64,000 bases of DNA from Plasmodium malariae (lineage: Eukaryota; Apicomplexa; Aconoidasida; Haemosporida; Plasmodiidae). A program made the translations under genes and the position numbers. This document shows positions 35,317 to 47,590 of the stretch, piece after piece. The DNA lies in the NCBI RefSeq assembly GCF_900090045.1, contig NC_041782.1, positions 1,769,001 through 1,833,000 of the forward strand. Reading direction: 5' to 3'. The notes below the pieces were generated by a model. It was not told the origin of the DNA. It worked only from the letters and a program-made list of their open reading frames with translations, and did no database searches. Numbering within the stretch: position 1 is the stretch's first letter; every line of letters starts with the position of its first letter.

Positions 35317-35419
35317 GAAGAAGAGGAAGAGGAATAAGAAGAGTAATAGTCAAAGGAAGAAGAAACATCATTGTTCTGTTCTATTTGATTTATTCAGGTC
35401 GTTTTTTTACTTTCTTTCT

Positions 35420-36636
35420 CTAATACTTTAGCTTCATCATTTCGCAGAACTCGTAAAAGTCGATCTAAAAAGGAAGAAAAAAAAAAGCGGAAAAACAGAG
35501 GAATAGAGGAATAGAGGAATATTTATATATAAATCATGTTAAGTGAACAAATTAGACATGAAATTGTTTTTTTTTTTTTTTTTTTTAATCTTTAGTTTAC
35601 CTTCCCGTCATGATTTTTGTCAACTTCGCCTATCATTTTCTTAACTTGGTTAATGTCTCTTTCAGTTATATTCCCCTTTTTATTTCCATTATATAGTATC
35701 TGAAAAAAAAAAAAAAAAAGTATCTTATAAATGTGCGTACATGGGATGTTCATACGTCTAAGCGGGCAAACATACATACATATATGTGTATACATTCACG
35801 TATGCAACACAATATGAACACAAGTGCGCAGTGAAGTGTTCACATGTGCCAATTCCGCGGTAGTAATTTCTCCATCATTATCTACATCAAACACACGAAA
35901 GGCGCAGTACATTAGTTTCTAAAAAGGAAAGAAAATAAAGAAGCTCCTATGAGTGACCATAAGAGTACGGCTATATATACGTAAACGTATACATTGACGT
36001 GCATATGTGCACATAGACGTATTTTCTTGTGCCTTTTTGCATACTTCTGTTTTACACAGAAATAAAGAAGTTAGAGGCAAAAACGCAGAAAATATGAGGT
36101 AAAAAAGCGGCAAATATATGGTAAAAACGCACCTTTGTTAACTTTTTTCTATCTAGCGCCGCTGCCAAAAATTCTGTGTAGTCTATTCTGCCACTTCCAT
36201 CGCTGTCTATTTGATCGATAAGCCTATCAAAATTTTGGGGTAGTTTTAAACCACTACTTTCCAAACCTTTTTTCAATTGTTGTTTTGTGATATTTCCTTT
36301 TCCTTCTTCATCTAAATGAAGAAAAGCTGATTTGAGTTGTTGTAAATCATAATCATTGCTTTGTTGAGCTATAATTGTCATAGCCAGTTTTTGAAATTTT
36401 AATAACAGTGCATAGTTTTTAAAATTTTCCAGTACATGTATGTCCATTTTAACATCCAAATTAAATGCCCCTTTTTTCTTTTTGAACCATGGATGTTTCA
36501 GAGCCTCACTTGCACTTATTCTTTTCCTTGGGTCCATGGTAAGACAACACTTAATCAGATCTTTTGCCTCTTGTGTTACGTTGTCCCATTCCTTCCCCTT
36601 GAAATTATATTCCCCCTTTTTCACCTGCACAAACAA

Positions 36637-36667
<31 letters not shown>

Positions 36668-37844
36668 TAATGCGGTAAGGCAGAGATGAGAACAGGAAAT
36701 AACAGAAAAATACGCTATACCGCGAGGGTGCATGCTAAGTGTAAAATTAGGACAAGTTGTAGGGGCAGATGAACTTATATAAACTAGAAGAGGGGAATAA
36801 TGAAAACTTTGCATAGAAAAGGTTGAACAGTGCATTATGTCTCCCCACTTTTGATCTTTCCTTTTTTATTACCATAATTAATATCTCATGGTCACTTTCG
36901 CCATAAAAGGGGGGATAGCCGCACAGAAGTATGTAAAATAACACACCGGTTGACCATATATCACATTTATAATCGTAGGAGCCTGCTAACACTTGAGGAG
37001 CAACATAATAAGGAGTACCAGCTTTTGTTTTCATTTCCAAATTTATGTCGCTAAAGTAAGATGCCAAACCAAAATCAATGATTTTTATTAACGATTCAGG
37101 TGATTTATCATAAAATAAAAAGTTTTCAGGTTTAATATCTCTATGACAAATATTTCGAATATGTAAATAATTTAATACAGAATATATTTGTTTCATTATA
37201 AAAGAAGAATATATTTCTGAAAAGGAACCTTTTTTTACAATTTTATCAAATAATTCACCACCTGTACATAATTCCATAACTAAATATATTTGTTCTTCAT
37301 CTTCAAATGTCTCTAATAATTTTATTACATTTGGATGATCTAAATTTTTCATTATATCAATTTCTTGTCTAAATCGTGGTATATTTTTTAATTTTTTCTT
37401 TGATACTACTTTAACAGCCCTTGAAATTTTTAACATTTTATCTGTTGCTTTATATACACATCCATATGTACCTTTTCCTATTGGTTCTTCTGATAAATTA
37501 TAAAAATCATCTAAATTTCCTGAAAAACTTAAAATAAATCCTCTTCTTGAAAATTTGAAATCCTCACCTTTCATCGATTTGATTAGAGTATCTTTATACC
37601 TTGCACTTTTATTAAATTGTTTTTCGCCCAATTTTGATTCTTTTAACTTTAAGTCTATTAGTTCTTCTTTAGTACTTGTTCCTTTGCTGTCTTCATACAG
37701 AACGTTATTATTTTTTATGCATTTATTGGAGCTTTTTTTTTTCTTTATTTTTTCCTTGTATATCTTCGACTTATTTCTAGTTCCGTTATCACGGATGTGC
37801 TTATTTCGTTTTGTGTATGACTCGTTCATCTTATTATCTATCAT
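35420..37844 (-). CDS. CDPK3: Calcium-dependent protein kinase 3 (5 exons)
   Basis: Exons, in coding order: 36873-37844, 36133-36624, 35844-35918, 35601-35699 and 35420-35464. All junctions are in phase 0, giving 560 residues. The Ser/Thr kinase domain starts near residue 119: GKGTYG at 123-128, ATP-binding Lys145 (AVKV), HRD 234-236 and DFG 257-259; the activation segment ends in APQ rather than APE. A junction and regulatory helix follow (about 380-412). Four EF-hand loops begin at Asp429, Asp464, Asp499 and Asp540; the last is split by the final intron. The first EF loop (DEEGKG) is the least typical. There is no Gly2, so no N-myristoylation is expected. Family knowledge: Ca2+ binding to the EF-hands relieves autoinhibition, and CDPK3 acts in ookinete motility in rodent malaria. 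Isoform assignment rests on remembered sequence and synteny. Confidence 0.95.
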
Positions 37845-37847
37845 TTT

Positions 37848-37918
37848 GTTTTTATCAATTTGTTCTTATCAATTTGTTCTTATCAATTTGATCTTATCAA
37901 TTTGTTCTTATCAATTTA
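37848..37918. repeat. 14-bp tandem repeat
   Basis: Five copies of TGTTCTTATCAATT-like units immediately upstream of the CDPK3 start codon, probably in its 5' untranslated region. Confidence 0.92.
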
Positions 37919-38084
37919 TTTTTTTATTTATTTAAGCAGAGAACAGTGTTTTTTTATTGAAGCATATTATTTTTTTTTATTTTATTTTTTTTATCATAGA
38001 AATGTTGTTCTCGTACACATCTTTATATAGAATTGTGCGATACTTATGCGAGGCTTATACGCGGCCGCTCAAAGAAAAAGAAAA

Positions 38085-38222
38085 AAAAATTTAAAATATA
38101 AACAAAAAAAATTAAAATATAAACAAAAAAAATTAAAATATAAACAAAAGAAATTAAAATATAAACAAAAGAAATTAAAATATAAACAAAAGAAATTAAA
38201 ATATAAACAAAAGAAATTAAAG
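38085..38222. repeat. 21-bp tandem repeat
   Basis: About six and a half copies of a 21-bp A-rich unit (TTAAAATATAAACAAAAGAA type, with A/G variants). It is open in one frame (Lys/Gln/Tyr), but there is no gene context. Confidence 0.93.
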
Positions 38223-38642
38223 ACTACTCTGCATCCCCTCCCTAACATTCTCCCATTTGAAAAAATTGTTACTATATAATGCTGATATTTCACGAAAAAA
38301 AGGACTCTTCAAAATATGGTTTTGTAAATGTATACATATATATAAACGCATAAACGAAAAGACGCATATTTGTGCATATACATGGGAGCATATACATATA
38401 TATATAATGTATATGCGCGTGAATTATGCTCACATGAAAATCACTAAGAAAAAAAATATCATATTTTTAAAAAGAAAAGCAAAGGTGAATCCATATGGCG
38501 GAAAAAAAGTAAGTCTTCAAATGAAAAAAGCTACTACTACTGCTATTACTGCGTAAGTAATATTTAAAAAATTGGAGAATTGGATCTTTTCAAAGACATT
38601 TGGGAAAAAAAATAAAAAAGGAGAAAAGTAAAGAATTAACAA

Positions 38643-38962
38643 GAAATTGAAATGAAATTAAAGTATACGAAATTGAAGTACACGAAATTGAAGTATACGA
38701 AATTGAAGAATACGAAATTGAAGTACACGAAATTGAAGTATACGAAATTGAAGAATACGAAATTGAAGTATACGAAATTGAAGTGTACGAGATTAAAATA
38801 AGCGAAATTAAAGTATACAAAATTAAAATAAATGATATTAAAATAAATGATATCAAAATAAATGAAATTAAAATAAATGATATTAAAATAAATGATATTA
38901 AAATAAATGATATTAAAATAAATGATATTAAAATAAATGGTATTAAAATAATTGAAATTATG
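38643..38962. repeat. 15-bp satellite with two subfamilies
   Basis: A continuous 15-bp array of about 21 units. The left half is GAAATTGAAGTATAC-like and the right half GATATTAAAATAAAT-like; intermediate units lie near 38790-38830, so the two look like diverged blocks of one array. Confidence 0.92.
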
Positions 38963-39449
38963 TGCTTGGGGGCACGGGAGTAAAAAATAAAAAAAAAATT
39001 TACAGGTTGCCTATATATAACTGAAACTACAAGAAAATTCTGTGATATTTGAACTTGTCTTAAATACTTTTATAGTACAAATAGAATTAATCCTCATAGC
39101 TAAAACAACTTGTTCAAAAAGTGTAAATACTTTTTCATAAGAATATGAGTTTCCTTATGTAAAAAAATTGTACAAAAGGATAGATCAGTAGGATGTACGC
39201 TGTTTTCTAAAAATATAGCTCGAAAAAAAAAAAAATATTTAGCTACAAAAAATACTAGCCAATTTTTGGTGCATAAAGAAAAAAAAAAAAACAGATAAAG
39301 AAAGAAAAGATAAAGAAAGAAAAGATAGAAAGGGATAAGATAAATTAAGAAAAGATAAGAGGAAATATGAAAAGACAAGAAAAATGTTAAAACATAAAAA
39401 CGACAGATAAGAAAAAAGTCATGATATTATAAAAAAAAAGACAAGAAGA

Positions 39450-39568
39450 ATGTTAAGAAAAATGTTATGAAAAATGTTATGAAAAATGTTATGAAAAATG
39501 TTATGAAAAATGTTATGAAAAATGTTATGAAAAATGTTATGAAAAATGTTATGAAAAATGTTATGAAA
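39450..39568. repeat. 12-bp tandem repeat
   Basis: About nine copies of ATGAAAAATGTT, preceded by one or two degenerate units. Confidence 0.94.
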
Positions 39569-40249
39569 AATTATGATATGCTCAGAATTGTCCGCGAATA
39601 TTATGTTGACTTGTTAAGGTAGTATTACGCATTAAAAGGTTAGCACATTTAGGCTTATTGTTTCCCAGAAATGAACACTATAGTTAATATTCGCATATCA
39701 TTTTTCTGAGTATCACCCAAAAAACTACATTTGAAAGTATTCTTTGTAGTTACATTAATAGAGAAAACACTTCATTCTTATTTATCATTAATACTGGCTT
39801 GGATTATGCATAATGTTTCTATATGTCTTAAGGAAATTAATGTTTACCAAAAATAAGGATACGTAATTTTTTTTTTTTTTATTAGCTTATATTTTATTTT
39901 AAAAATTATTACTATTCATATTGTATAAATAATTTTTTCTTCAAAATATGTACCAGATTGAAGCAGCTTAAATGGCAAGGAAATTTTTTTTTTTTTTTTT
40001 TTAAAACAGCATAATATATATGTGCAAACGTACTCGTATCATTTATGCTTATTTTGTCGAAACATATCACATTTATAGGATTATTCTGTGTTTTATTTTA
40101 ATTCTCCTTATTTTCAAAACATGTTTATTGATTAGATATCATTAAGTGAAATGTTTTATGTTGAGTAGCATTTAGTTCTTCAAAAAGCTGCCCTTAAATT
40201 GTTCAGAAAGAATAAAGTATAATAAAATACAGTAAATTTGAATAATATA

Positions 40250-40496
40250 AAACAAAAATGAGTAGAATGAAACAAAAATGAGTAGAATGAAACAAAAATG
40301 AGTAGAATGAAACAAAAATGAGTAGAATGAAACAAAAATGAGTAGAATGAAACAAAAATGAGTAGAATGAAACAAAAATGAGTAAAATGAAACAAAAATG
40401 AGTAAAATGAAACAAATATAAGTAAAATGAAACAAATATAAGTAAAATGAAACAAAAATGAGTAAAATGAAACAAAAATGAGTAAAATAAATCAAC
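40250..40496. repeat. 20-bp tandem repeat
   Basis: About twelve copies of AGTAGAATGAAACAAAAATG, with AGTAAAATG and CAAATATA variants in the right half. It is open in several frames on the minus strand, which is an artefact of the repeat. Confidence 0.95.
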
Positions 40497-40749
40497 GTGG
40501 GATGAAATAAAACAAAATGGAGCAGAAACAACATAACACAAAGTAATGGCTAATATTAAATGAAAAAAAATTTTCAGTTGATATACATTAATATATTTCT
40601 TTTTTCTTCATTTTTTTTTTGTTATACTTGTTTGTCTCAACGCGGATTGCTTCTTCATATATTTCCGAGTAAGCTCTGCATCAAACATTTTAAAATTTCT
40701 CCCAGTTCTCCTTACTTATTAAACCGTATGAAAAAATCCATAATAACAA

Positions 40750-41758
40750 CTAATCATTTATTTTAATAATATGAACCGTAATGTCGATGTTAATATTATT
40801 CATAAACCTATATATTATTGGGTAGGTCCCAAAATCTACCAATTTTATTTTTTTATTTTTTATTTTATCGTACAACTCATCGTTTTCTCTTATTAATCCT
40901 CTGCCTAAAAGCTGATGAAAAAAAAGATGATTGAAAAAAAAAAAAAAAAAAAAAAAAAACGTGAATGCATAACGGAACTAAAAATTAAAATATACACAAA
41001 ACGAACGATACACATGTACATACAAAGATATGTATATATGTACATATACATAAGTATATGTGTGCACATACGCAAACTCGTACACTTATAAGTCTACATT
41101 TTTTCGCCCATTTCTGTTTTATGGTGCAAATATGCACAAATTACATAATCTAGTATATCCTCTTGGGTAACAACAATTTTTACGTCTTTGTTAAATTCAA
41201 AAGGAATGTTTAATCCATTCAATCTCCTTTTATACTCCCATAGAAAACTTGTTTTTATTTCGTCTATATATCTAAGTGTGTTTTCATTCTTTTCCTTTTC
41301 GACTAGTTCGTCGATGGTACTCCGATATCCAAGCTTTTGCGGTATAATGTAGTTGAAGGCGTGGGACAGTTTTACCTTCTTTATTTGCCCTATTTATATG
41401 GAAAAAAATAAATAAAAATGTGCATAGATAAACATATGTACAGATTTACCTATATACATATATATATGTATATGTGCACATATGCATGTGTGTATGTACC
41501 CCCACTTAGGAAACGTAACGTTAACATTAGGCTATGCAAGAACTTTTTTCTCTTTGTTTTCATTAATTAACCTTTTTTCCCTATTTCATTGTCACTGCTC
41601 ACAGTAATGTGAACCATTTTAGGTATTTTTTTCTTTTTTTTTTTTACTGCATATAACACAGAATTTGATTTTACTATATCATGTGTTATATATCCTTCAG
41701 GCGATAATGGTAAGCATAATAAATAGAAAAGAATAAAAAGAAAAAAAGCGCAATGCAT
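40750..41758 (-). CDS. Ribosomal protein L9 (bL9), apicoplast-targeted (3 exons)
   Basis: Exons 41572-41758, 41145-41389 and 40750-40911 give 197 residues. The start has a hydrophobic signal peptide (MHCAFFLFILFYLLCLPL) followed by a short Lys-rich transit-like stretch, the usual bipartite apicoplast leader. The bL9 N-domain follows: HITVSSDNEIGKKGQIKKVK, then FNYIIPQKLG, corresponding to the bacterial LGKKGxxxxVKxGYxRNFLIPxxxA pattern. A charged linker helix leads into TQEDILDY, where donor GTAATT joins LLGRGLI in exon 3. That exon supplies the C-terminal domain (KIKLVDFGTYPIIYRF ... ITVHIIK). Without the second splice the frame stops 18 codons further on and the C-domain is lost, which favours splicing. 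Product: large-subunit protein of the organellar 70S ribosome, near the L1 stalk. A mitochondrial location is a less likely alternative. Confidence 0.85.
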
Positions 41759-42665
41759 TTTTCTCTTTTTATCTTTTCAGAACGATAGTTCTTTTCATTG
41801 CATTTTCCGCTGTAGGTGACTTCTTTATCTTTTGTTAGTTTTAACACATTCTTCATTTTTTATTTTTATTTCTCAAAATAAATACGTATGACCACAACAA
41901 TGTGCCAAGTAATAAAAATGAAAATTTGCTAAGAAATAAAAATGTCAAACTACATAAAAATAAAATAAACAAAGAAATTAAAAATCAGAAGCTCGAACAG
42001 GTAAAGATAATGAACATGAAAATAGAAAAGAAAAAAAAAGGTAGCAGGAGCGAAGTGCTATTTTAATGGGTTCATTTCGCGTGTTCACTTAGCTTGTTCA
42101 CTTTGCGTGTTCACGTATCTTGTTCAATTAAATTGTTCTATTAATGTAAAAAAAAAAAAAAAAAAAAAAAAGGATTGCTACTATTACCAAAAAGGAAAGC
42201 AGGTTACTGTTTTTTTTTTTTTTTTTTTTTTTTCTTTTTACATTTCAACTATACTGCTTTTATGAATGTTTAGGAATTAGCTTAATACATACGCTTTTCA
42301 AAGTTGCACATATTGTACGTATTGCGAGTATTATGCATAATGGAATATATATTTTTTGTAAATGGCTTAGTCTGTTCACTCTGTTTGTGCTTCCACATTT
42401 TATAGGCACTTTAATCCAAATTGTTCGTAAAAAATTAGTCTATAAATATAATTTTAGTAAAAAAAAAAAAAAAAAAAAAAAAAAATGTATCCTAATATTT
42501 TAGGGGTTAAAATACATAAAGATTTTATGAAATATGTTAGGACAAGTTTAATGAAACAGAGGGTCATGTGAAATTAAATTTAAGTGAAGGAAAATATTTT
42601 CTAATTCTTTACTCAAATAATCAATGTGGAAAAAGGTGAAAATATTCCAGGTTAAATTAAAATAA
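41759..42665. other. Divergent promoter region
   Basis: Shared upstream region of L9 (-) and the large unknown gene (+). It contains T and A runs (42148-42170, 42211-42232 and 42459-42485) and no coding ORF. Confidence 0.7.
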
Positions 42666-45600
42666 ATGAGTAGAGTAGAATCGTTGTCTGACCAGCAGTT
42701 GAACTGGTATGTTGGCAGTTATGCTTACACAAGTGAGTAAATACTGCACACACGCATGAATACGTACGTGAATACCCCTATACTTACGTATGCATTTACT
42801 CACGCCCATCTCCACATGCATACGTATTCACATTTGTGAGTGATCGTTTGCTTGTGCTCCACTCAGGTAGGAAGAAAAGTGCACACACTAGTAGCTAGGA
42901 CAAAGGACAACAAGTTAAAAAAAATAAGAACATATATTAATAATTATGAGGAAAATGTGAGCGAGATCAAAAGGAAAAAAGAGTATCTGAATTTGTTAAG
43001 AAATATATATCACACAATTCCGTCAAGACTTAATGAAAAGGATGTATGGGATGAGTTTGTAAATAAATTGAAAGCAGAAAACTGCTACTTCAAATTAAAG
43101 CAAATTGTTCAGAAGGGCACTATGCACTGTCAGTCATTATATTGCAGGCAAATAATATTCCTTTATTACATAGGTAATTGGGAACACCGCGCCCTCGTGC
43201 GGGTTAACGTAAATTTGATTATATCTTGAAATCTGTCTCCCTATGTACGTATATATATATATATATATGTATATATTTTTTTTTTTTTTTTTTTTTTTTT
43301 CCCCAATTCTCTTTCTCCCCCTTAACAGGCTTTGATGACGAAATGTCCTTCCTGCTGAATAAGATGAATTACAAGTTGAGCAGATGTGAAGAAAATAATT
43401 TCATTGAATGTGATAAGTACATAAATGAAGATATAAATGATGTTATAAAAATGTTATATGTATTATATTATTTCCAAAGGAAAGACAAAAATTATAAAGA
43501 CATGATGTTGTTATTTGATAAATACATATATCATAGCAAGAATAATTTTATTAACAATTTGAAATATTTGTTTTATTTTCATTTATTTTATTTTAACATG
43601 AATTATTCTCTAGTTAAGATTGAAAGGAGCATATATTTTCATCGACATTTGTTGGTAACTGAACAACTGATGCTTTTAATTCGATATGTAAATATTTACT
43701 TAAAATATTTATATTTGCAAAATGCTATTAAGCATAGGAATGACTTGTCTTATGAGAGTGAAGCACATAAGGACGAAAATAAATTAACGCATACGAGTAA
43801 TTTATTCTGGAAGGACTTTGTGCATACTGAGTCTGAGGATGTTCTGTTGAGAGGAAGCAATATTGGAAGTAGTGGAATACGTAGTGGAGTACGTAGTGAA
43901 ATAAGTAGTGGAGTACGTAGTGAAATAGGTAGTGAAATAAGTAGTGGAGTATGTAGTGGAATACGTAGTGGAGTACGTAGTGAAATACGTAGTGGAGTAC
44001 GTAGTGGAGTACGTAGTGGAAGAAATAGCGAACGCAGTGGGGGGAGTAGAGCACAAAGAGAGATAGGCACTTTTATAAATAACCTGTTCAGGATAAATAA
44101 AAATGAAAAGAAATACTTCATTTTTAACAGTTTCGATGATATTGAAATAAGAGATCAGATACAGAAGAAGGGAAGGTATCTTGACTACCTAAATGGGATA
44201 AATAAAGCAGGGAATCGTATATCCAGTAGGGGAGGGAACATAGATGCGCCACCTCAACTGTTGGGAGATAGCTATCGTTCTGGAAAGGACTTATTGGAAG
44301 AGGAAAGGAATAAAATGGATGTAAGCGAAAATTTGGTCGTTTGTTCGTTAAGCTATGATGGTAATATTCCGCATAAAGTAAACTTTCTTTCCGATGTTCC
44401 GGATGTAGATAAGAAGGGAGAAGATGGTAGTACCCATCATACAGCTAGTAACAAAACAGGGATCCATAAAAATGATCTTCAATTAAATGAGATAAATGAT
44501 GGTGTAAATAATGACGTATATAATGTGAGGGAGGAGGAGGTATGCAGAAAAAATAGGACAGCGTGGAGAAGGGAAGAAATAACAGTGAGTGAAAGGGAAC
44601 TAAAATTGTATAAGAGCATATACAATTTATGTGTTAAGGAAGTTTTTAAAAATATTTTATTAAACAAAGAAAGAATAAGTGTGGACATTATATGGAATAA
44701 TTTTATAAGCAATTTGTTTAAAGATGAATATATTTATTTGTTAATGAACGAAATGAAAAATGGACTTAATATTTTAAATGAAGAGAAATTTTTAATCTAC
44801 TTAAAACAAGTAAGATTATTAAAATTGCATGAAAATTCTTTATTCATTATGATAGCAAATGCATTTTTTAAAAATTATTATATAGAGAAAAAGTACATAA
44901 CAAATTTACCATTAGCTGATAAGATGACATACTATACCGACATATTTTGTTATAACTGTTTATTACAGAAATATGTTCTTTATATATACAAATTTAATTT
45001 TAACAAATTTAATATAAAAATTTTAAAAAAAATTCTATGCAAATTATTTTATGTTTTAAAAGAAAATAGATCATTAATAAATGGTTATGATAAATTTATA
45101 AAATCGATAATTATGAAAATTATTATGAATGGTTCATTAAGTGACAATGTAGTGGTGCTTTACATCTTGAGGCAGTATAATTTTTACAAAATATGCATGA
45201 ACAGACAAGCACAAAGTGAAAGGGAAACGTTATCCGCACGACACCACTACGACGAACCAGTGGACACAAATGATTCCATTAATTCGGAGCAACGTAAAGA
45301 AGATTACGGAATTGTTTACAGTGAGATAAAAAACAAAGTAGTGAGATTCCTGTCATCAAATGGTGATAATTGTTTAGTAGGAAAAGAAGCTGCAGTTGAA
45401 GGAGGAGGAGCTGGAATTAGCAAACAAAACGAACAACGCTTCTTTAAACACGTTGACAGTCATGTGAACATGTTTCATCTAAGCAGCCCCCTCCTAGGGC
45501 ACCTAACAAAGGACTACTTAAAAATATATGAATACATGTGTTATAGAACAATAATAGAAAAAAGGAAAATACACAAAATTACATATGACAAATATTTCGA

Positions 45601-47590
45601 TATAAACATTATCCTAATGATAAACAAACAGGTGGTAAAATTATTCTGCATATTCATAAATAAATTTTTTGATTCAGTGGTGAAGGGTGATAAAGACATG
45701 CATATTTACGAGTGTATAAATGATTTTTTCATTGACAATCCTGTGTATTACAGTTCAAGTGAGAAGAAGCATATGTACCGAGGAGATAACTCATTCAAAG
45801 GAAATCAACCAATCGATGATAATATGAAGAATGTCGACGCGGATCATACCCATGTGAAAGATGTTAGTATGAGAGGCGTCAACACGGATGAAACTGAACC
45901 AATGGAAAGAAACCACATGACTGAAAAAAATAAGAACAACTTTCATTTCAACTTTTTTGGGTTAAAAAGGTATATGCCTTTGTCAACCATAAGTAGCTAT
46001 ATAAAGGATAACAAATTTGAATATAATACAGTCCAAAATTTTGTGGACTTATTACTAATGATAATTATTGATAATTTTATATATTTTGAAATTAATAATT
46101 TTTTTTTCTTACGTTTTTTTTTTCTTCTATTCGAAAAGGACTTCTTATTACCGATGAATATATATCATTACTTTTTCTTTTTTTACATTCTTAAAAATAT
46201 GAATTATAGTCAAATAAGTCAACGAGAAAGAAGGGAATACACATTTTCAGAAGAGTATTTTAATAAAAATAAAAAAAAAGTTGTAAATTTGTGTAGTTGG
46301 AAAATTAAATCAATCATAAGGGGGTACATATGCGAGAATATGAATGACTGTGCAATTTCCATGACTGACTGCACATTTGATGAAAGCGATGCTGTAAAAG
46401 AACTGGACAGATATGAAGAGAGTAATAGGCGTGATCATCCTGATCAACCTCACCAACCTGACCATCCTGACCATGTTTATAATATACGGGGGGGAAAAAA
46501 CGTATTTGACTTGGACTGCTTAATAAATTTAATTGTGTGCCATTTGAGCAATGAGGATATAGCTGACATATTCCAAAGCTGCTTTTTATTTTCATTAAAT
46601 TTGTATTTAAAAAGTAAAGGAAATAATGTTGTTATTAAATATTGGAAGGATATGATAATAAAAAGTGCACACTGTGACAACAGTTTGAATGTTATAAATT
46701 GCAATAATTTTCAAAAAATTAGATCTTTATTTCGCTTTAATGAAAAAAGGAAAGAAAGACATAATAATACAGATAGCATTATAAGAAAGTACGAATTTTT
46801 TTATGTCAATATTATTGATGAAAAGTTGGTGCATAACGATAATTTTGATGATGAAAGAGATTACGAATGTTACATCCATTTTTTAGCAGAAAGAGAAAGA
46901 TATGAAGCAGAAGATATTTTAAATGTGTGTAAAATGGGTGAGAAGTTTGATAATAGGGGAAATATTGAAATAATAATTAATAATATTAAATCGACTTTAA
47001 ATAGATATTCAAATTTTGAATTTTTTGTGAGCTATCTCTTTCTGTTAATACTATATGATAAAAAAAATTATATAAATGACATTTGTATAATTTTTAGTGA
47101 AATAAATAAATACATATTATTAATGAATAAAAATATCAACTCCTTTTGGCATATTTTGTTAGCTCAACTTATTTATTTGATGAAGATAAAAAAATTTTTT
47201 TCTTTCGATCTTCTCTTCTGGAAATATAAAAATGTAGCAGATTTTTACAACGATTTAATTAATACTGTTAAAAAAAATGGATACAGACAGATGACTAACA
47301 CTACCACTGTTAAGGAAAATAATACTTTCAAATATAGCATTTTACATTTTTTAAAAAAAAAAGAAACATCTTTTTTGACAGACGTTCATTTGAAAGATAG
47401 TCCATTCATATTCGACATTTACGTACCTTCTGCAAACCTTCTTTTTATAAATCAAAATAAGTATCTCTTTTGTGATATATTTGTGCAGCAATTGCAGGAA
47501 AATATATTTGACCACATGAACTCACATATTTTCGAAATGCACGAAAAAAATTACAATTCGTTCACTCAGATTGTAATGGGAAAGGTTTAG
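42666..47590 (+). CDS. Conserved-looking large protein, unknown; possible RAP-like C-terminus (3 exons)
   Basis: Exon 1 is 42666-42732 (MSRVESLSDQQLNWYVGSYA), with donor GTGAGT. Exon 2 is 42871-43173; its acceptor is CAGGTAG and phase 1 joins to Arg. Exon 3 is 43329-47590; its acceptor AACAG restores Gly before FDDEMSF. The total is 1543 residues. The protein is mostly Leu/Ile/Tyr/Asn/Lys-rich helical sequence, with no signal peptide and one 12-bp coding repeat. The last 90 residues (FIFDIYVPSANLLFINQNKY...) have the strand pattern and Asp position of RAP domains, which in Apicomplexa occur in organellar RNA-processing proteins, but the match is weak and by eye. The N-terminus has no recognisable targeting peptide. 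Function unknown; I would call it a conserved Plasmodium protein. Confidence 0.8.
43859..44036 (+). repeat. 12-bp coding repeat (Ser-Gly/Glu-Val/Ile-Arg)n
   Basis: About fourteen 12-bp units (GGARTACGTAGT) encode SGVR, SEIR and SGIR in exon 3 of the unknown protein, giving a basic, Ser-rich tract. Confidence 0.93.

Larger units (their letters stand above)
32212..35419. other. Intergenic spacer between PHD gene and CDPK3
   Basis: 3.2 kb holding the upstream region of the PHD gene and the 3' flank of CDPK3 (both minus strand). It contains a run of about 33 T (32401-32433), a 28-bp tandem repeat, poly(A) at 32861-32888, (TA)n tracts and a G+A-rich stretch at 34735-35000. Minus-strand ORF 33979-34182 is the only one with a non-random look, and it is weak. 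Confidence 0.6.
37845..40749. other. Minisatellite-rich spacer upstream of CDPK3
   Basis: 2.9 kb between the CDPK3 start and the L9 stop, both on the minus strand, so it contains the CDPK3 promoter. Five unrelated tandem arrays (14, 21, 15, 12 and 20 bp units) occupy about one third of it. The rest is A+T-rich with T runs (39868-39881 and 39986-40002). No convincing gene; a signal-peptide-like ORF at 40560-40766 is discussed in the findings. Confidence 0.7.

Noticed and set aside
38046..38983. ORFs over the 21-bp and 15-bp arrays
   Set aside because: Both units are multiples of three, so open frames are automatic; there is no non-repeat coding sequence.
37848..40496. Possible CRISPR array
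   Set aside because: Repeats are directly head-to-tail without unique spacers, and this is a eukaryotic nuclear genome.
40172..40541. Three overlapping Phe/His/Ile-rich minus-strand ORFs
   Set aside because: Produced by the 20-bp tandem repeat in every frame.
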